35,063 nt of DNA from Myxococcales bacterium (GTDB lineage Bacteria; Myxococcota_A; Polyangia; GCA-2747355): NCBI GenBank assembly GCA_020431405.1, contig JAGQIK010000650.1, positions 1 through 35,063 of the forward strand, read 5' to 3'. A model generated the notes under the pieces. That model was not told the DNA's origin and searched no databases. It saw only the letters and a list, made by a program, of their open reading frames with translations. Below, one piece after another: positions 32,441 to 35,063 of the stretch (its first letter is position 1; the number at the start of each line of letters is the position of its first letter). The position numbers were made by a program, and so were the translations under genes.

Positions 32441-33190
32441 ATGCTGTATCGCGAGCAGACAATCCGCCCCATCCCCCGCCCCTGCACCGAGTGCAGCGCT
32501 GCGGAGTCGAGCAGCTGTCCGCGCTGCGACCGCCCGCTGTGTCACGACCACTCGCTCGCAGCTGGCACGGTCTGCACCGATTGCGTCAAGCGCTCCAACG
32601 ACCGGCTGGACTGGCTCGCCCTCGTCGGCACGCCGGTACTCGTGATCGTTGTCGTGCCGCTTATCGGCAGGGTGCTGCTCGAGACGACGCTGGGGCAAAG
32701 CTCGCGGGTCTTCGTCGTCGTCTGCGGCACCGTGCTGCTCGTCATCGGTGCGAGCCTGTTTCGAGCCTACCGAAGATCGCGCCTCGCCGACGGTCGGCGT
32801 CGCGCCCGTCGCTGGCCCGCGACAGCGCCCGCCGAGCACGCGTCGCTATCTGCTACGCCTGGTCGAGCAGCGCGATCTGCTCGTACAGATCGGCGACCTG
32901 ACCCTCCCAGTAGCGGTCCGTCCCCCACTGCGGAAAGGCGCGCGGGAAGGATGGGTCATCCCATCGCTCTGCGATCCACGCCGCGTAGCGCACGTACCTT
33001 AAGCCGCGCAGAAGCTCGATCAGCCGCAGGGTGGGATGCGCCAGCGGACGAAAGAGCTCGTAGCCGGCAAGCATCGAGTCGAGCTCGCGCGGGCAGTCGG
33101 CAGGTCGCGCGGGGAGCAGCAGCCACATGTCCTGCACCGCCGGCCCAACGCCGCAGTCGTCGAAGTCGAGGAAGTAGAACTGGTCGGTGA
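32441..33190 (+). CDS. B-box-like zinc-binding membrane protein (copy C) with aberrant read-through tail
   Basis: A paralogue of the gene at 31602. The first 48 residues carry the identical array C15, C18, C26, C29, C34, H37, C45, C48, and the YRxQTIRPIPRPC start is conserved. Two hydrophobic segments follow at about 62-82 and 87-106. Similarity ends near residue 135 (the RRWP motif, base 32819). The frame then stays open for some 110 more residues, which are Arg/Ser/Ala/Pro-rich and lie antisense to the 3' end of srkA (overlap 32853-33190). The tail looks like chance frame rather than selected protein. The original stop was probably lost in a deletion. Confidence 0.7.
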   Translation: MLYREQTIRPIPRPCTECSAAESSSCPRCDRPLCHDHSLAAGTVCTDCVKRSNDRLDWLALVGTPVLVIVVVPLIGRVLLETTLGQSSRVFVVVCGTVLLVIGASLFRAYRRSRLADGRRRARRWPATAPAEHASLSATPGRAARSARTDRRPDPPSSGPSPTAERRAGRMGHPIALRSTPRSARTLSRAEARSAAGWDAPADERARSRQASSRARAGSRQVARGAAATCPAPPAQRRSRRSRGSRTGR

Positions 33191-33872
33191 TCTGGCCGGC
33201 GCCGGCGGCGCGTCCGCGCAGCAGGTTGGCGCGATGGCAGTCGCCGTGCAGCGCGAAGGTCTCGACGCCCTGATAGAGCCGTTCGCCGATCCCGACGAGC
33301 CGCTTGACCGCGTCCTCGTAGCGCGCCTGCACGCCGGGCGACATGCCGCCGCGCGCGAGGATCTTCTCGAGGCACGCGGTGCCGTAGGTCTCGGGCGCGA
33401 TGCGCGGGCGATGCGCCAGCGAGAGCGACGCCGCGACGTTGTGGATGCGGCCCAGCAGCCGACCGAGCTGCTCGAACTCGTCGCCCGTCAGCTCGTCGGG
33501 ACAGCGCCCGCCCGTGCGCGGAAAGACCGCGAAGAAGATGCCGTCGTCGGTGGCGTGCAGCGTCTCGCCGTCCTCGAACGGCGTCGGCGCGCAGACGGGA
33601 ATCTCGGCCTCGCGCAGCGCGGCCAACAGGCGATGCTCGTCGCCGATGGCGTCGGCGCTCCAGCGCCCCGGCCGGTAGAACTTGCAGACCACGCGCGTGC
33701 GATCGTCGAGCTCCACCTCGTAGACGCGGTTTTCGAGGCTGTTGAGCGCGTAGCAGAGGCCCGTGGTGTAGTGGCCCGAGCGCTCGACGGCCGCCAGCAC
33801 GCGCTCGGGGGTGAGGCTGAAGAAGCTGCCCGCGCGTTCGTCGCGCGCCACCGCTGCGGTATCGGCGTTCAT
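32853..33872 (-). CDS. srkA: Stress response serine/threonine protein kinase SrkA (YihE family)
   Basis: A 339-residue cytoplasmic kinase of the APH-like fold. The SrkA signature is clear: FFSLTPERVLAAVERSG, LNSLENRVYEVEL, VVCKFYRPGRWS with the ATP-binding Lys, EIPVCAPTPF, GGRCPDEL, then the catalytic HGDCHRANLL and the metal-binding LDFDDCGVGP. In E. coli SrkA protects cells under stress and opposes MazEF-mediated death. ATG 33872 (MNADTA) is used; ATG 33902 would add ten residues. Its last 338 bases are overlapped on the other strand by the read-through tail of the zinc-finger gene. It diverges from the Ig-like MYXO-CTERM gene. Confidence 0.94.
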   Translation of the reverse strand: MNADTAAVARDERAGSFFSLTPERVLAAVERSGHYTTGLCYALNSLENRVYEVELDDRTRVVCKFYRPGRWSADAIGDEHRLLAALREAEIPVCAPTPFEDGETLHATDDGIFFAVFPRTGGRCPDELTGDEFEQLGRLLGRIHNVAASLSLAHRPRIAPETYGTACLEKILARGGMSPGVQARYEDAVKRLVGIGERLYQGVETFALHGDCHRANLLRGRAAGAGQITDQFYFLDFDDCGVGPAVQDMWLLLPARPADCPRELDSMLAGYELFRPLAHPTLRLIELLRGLRYVRYAAWIAERWDDPSFPRAFPQWGTDRYWEGQVADLYEQIALLDQA

Positions 33873-33924
33873 GCGCGGAACGTAGCACGGCGCCGGCGCC
33901 ATGCCGCCGCGCGACCACAAGCGT

Positions 33925-33941
33925 GGGGGGTGTCACCCCCC
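33925..33941. promoter_or_regulatory. GGGGGG/CCCCCC inverted repeat in the divergent intergenic region
   Basis: GGGGGGTGTCACCCCCC has eight-base arms around one central base and lies between the divergent starts of srkA (33872) and the Ig-like protein gene (34022). Because both genes point outward, it is not a terminator for either; an operator or a leader hairpin is more likely. Confidence 0.35.
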
Positions 33942-34021
33942 GCGGCTGCGATCTCGCGGCCGTAACCGCCTGAAATCAATGCGAGTAGTCGCGGCACATA
34001 CATTGCTCGATCTCTCTTGCC

Positions 34022-35005
34022 ATGCGTTTTTCAAAGCTGCCGACACTATTCTCCTTTTCCTGCCTGCTGCTGCTCGCCGGCGCCTCCAGCGCCCGCGCAC
34101 AGAAGAGCTTCGACGAGCCCTGCTCGACGCACAGCGAGTGCTCCTCGCAGATCTGCGCCATCGGCCAAGCCGGCGGCGCCGCCTACTGCAGCAAGAACTG
34201 CAGCACCGACGCCGAGTGCAGCGGCGGCAAGTGCAGCAGCAGCTCGGTGGGCCAGATCTGCCGCAAGAACGACACGGGCACCAACCCGGGCACAGGCAGC
34301 GGAAGCGGAACCAACCCCAACCCCAACGACAAGATCCCACCCACCGTCGCGATCTCGTCGCCCGCCGCGCTCGCCGTGGTCCCGCTGCAGACCAAGGTCG
34401 TCGTCGCCGCCACCGACGACAGCGGCATCACGCAGGTCGAGCTCAAGGTCGACGATCAGGTGGTGGGCACCAAGAACGCGGCGCCCTACGAGTTCGACAT
34501 CACGCTCACCGCCGGACAGCACCTCATCACCGCCGAGGCCACCGACGGCGCCAACAACAAGGGCGGCGCTTCCGTCGCGGTCACCGCCGACGCCAACGCC
34601 AACCCGACCAACCCGACCAACCCGACCAACCCCACCAACCCGACTAATCCGACCAACCCGACCAACCCCACCAACCCCACCAACCCCACGACGCCGCCCG
34701 CGTCGCCCGGCATGTTCGGCGCCAGCTGCAACGGGCCGCAGGACTGCATCAACGCGATGTGCGCCGATGACCCCGCGGTCGGCCGCAAGTACTGCACCGA
34801 GAGCTGCGTCTCCGGTCAGAACACCTGCCCTGGCGGCAGCAGCTGCATCGGCGGCCCCGGCGGCGGCCTCTGCGCACTGCCGGCTGGCGGCAGCGCCGAG
34901 CAGCAGGCCGGCGGCTGCGGCGTCGCCAGCGCTGCCAACGGGAGCTTCGCCGCCATCGCGCTGCTGCTGCTCGGCCTCGCGCTCTTCAGCCGCCGCCGCC
35001 GCTAG
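34022..35005 (+). CDS. Ig-like domain, Cys-rich surface protein with Asn-Pro-Thr repeat linker and MYXO-CTERM tail
   Basis: A 327-residue exported protein. A signal peptide (residues 1 to about 26, ending ARA) leads to a Cys-rich segment (about 35-85), a Thr/Gly/Asn linker, an Ig-like beta domain at about 102-192 (PPTVAISSPAALAVVPLQTKV, then YEFDITLTAGQHLITAEATD), ten Asn-Pro-Thr repeats (194-223) and a second Cys-rich segment (about 232-290). The C-terminus is a MYXO-CTERM signal: GGC299G, a hydrophobic helix, then RRRR. It should be sorted to the cell surface via Cys299. The repeat linker is probably an extended stalk. No clear ribosome site precedes ATG 34022. Confidence 0.88.
   Translation: MRFSKLPTLFSFSCLLLLAGASSARAQKSFDEPCSTHSECSSQICAIGQAGGAAYCSKNCSTDAECSGGKCSSSSVGQICRKNDTGTNPGTGSGSGTNPNPNDKIPPTVAISSPAALAVVPLQTKVVVAATDDSGITQVELKVDDQVVGTKNAAPYEFDITLTAGQHLITAEATDGANNKGGASVAVTADANANPTNPTNPTNPTNPTNPTNPTNPTNPTNPTTPPASPGMFGASCNGPQDCINAMCADDPAVGRKYCTESCVSGQNTCPGGSSCIGGPGGGLCALPAGGSAEQQAGGCGVASAANGSFAAIALLLLGLALFSRRRR
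34601..34690 (+). repeat. Ten tandem 9-bp units encoding Asn-Pro-Thr
   Basis: Units of the form AAYCCSACN run without interruption from 34601 to 34690, all in frame, with silent third-base changes only. This is a coding minisatellite inside the Ig-like protein gene, likely to vary in copy number between strains. Confidence 0.9.
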
Positions 35006-35028
35006 CTCCCTCCCACACGCCGCGTGCT

Positions 35029-35062
35029 AGCAGGGTGCTGAAGAACGCTTCAGCTCCCTGCT
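35029..35062. repeat. Strong hairpin at the right edge (15-bp arms)
   Basis: AGCAGGGTGCTGAAG (35029-35043), loop AACG, then CTTCAGCTCCCTGCT (35048-35062): 14 of 15 pairs match. It begins 24 bases after the stop of the Ig-like protein gene. It could be that gene's terminator or the start of an element that continues past the window. Confidence 0.6.
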
Positions 35063-35063
35063 G

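Noticed and set aside
1-35063. tRNA, rRNA, CRISPR arrays, transposases or prophage genes
   Set aside because: None was recognised on either strand by reading; small RNAs without clear structure could have been missed.

Overview
The window is about 70% GC, densely coded, and looks like a chromosomal segment from a member of the Myxococcota or a close relative. The evidence for that is two proteins ending in MYXO-CTERM-type sorting tails (Cys near the C-terminus, hydrophobic helix, Arg cluster), Myxococcales-type Cys-rich repeats of the CGNGxxDxGExCD kind, many lipoproteins and exported Cys-rich proteins, a tandem DUF2330 array, and a PAS-histidine kinase with no receiver partner nearby. No rRNA, tRNA, CRISPR, transposase or phage gene was recognised, and no stretch over 300 bases lacks a gene. 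All assignments come from reading translated sequence and motifs; no database search was run.

Layout. 1-3357: tandem DUF2330 exported proteins; the first product enters from the left edge and is fused in frame to a second module, and a third module follows through an ATGA overlap. 3358-3595: heptanucleotide repeats, then a small Cys-rich lipoprotein and the radical SAM enzyme AmrS. 5142-10922 (mostly minus strand): TerB-like protein, a 168-bp palindromic element, a His-rich lipoprotein, a class I glutamine amidotransferase, a thrombospondin-type-3/VWA exported protein, and a coupled pair of lipoproteins, one of which has the motif layout of a kinase fold. 11006-14221: a TolC-family efflux protein, an unknown small protein and a DUF2236/MpaB-family protein. 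14439-19340: a Cys-rich lipoprotein coupled by ATGA to a FadL-type porin with an Arg-rich tail, then a VWA protein with a MYXO-CTERM tail. 19352-21712 (minus): MATE exporter and TRAP solute-binding protein, three bases apart. 21821-26474: a four-gene catabolic operon (iron alcohol dehydrogenase, aldehyde dehydrogenase, glutamine-synthetase-like ligase, short-chain dehydrogenase). 26620-31473: tetraheme cytochrome c lipoprotein, a lower-GC long hairpin, a multi-TM/LEA14 protein, PAS histidine kinase and a lipocalin lipoprotein. 31602-33190: a cassette of three small membrane proteins, two with a B-box-like zinc-binding motif. 32853-33872 (minus): SrkA kinase. 34022-35005: an Ig-like MYXO-CTERM protein with an Asn-Pro-Thr repeat linker.

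How the genes may work together. The clearest pathway is 21821-26474: a ligase of the PuuA/GlnA4 type beside an alcohol and an aldehyde dehydrogenase suggests gamma-glutamylation of an amino alcohol followed by two oxidations (inference). The histidine kinase and lipocalin are translationally coupled. Much of the rest is cell-envelope equipment: lipoproteins, surface-sorted proteins and outer-membrane channels.

The most novel-looking items are the zinc-finger membrane cassette (31602-33190), whose last gene has lost a normal end and runs 338 bases antisense into srkA; the extracytoplasmic kinase-like lipoprotein (9632-10672); the DUF2330 fusion with an internal signal peptide; the FadL protein with a polyarginine tail; and the two long palindromic intergenic elements (5612-5779 and 27953-28094).
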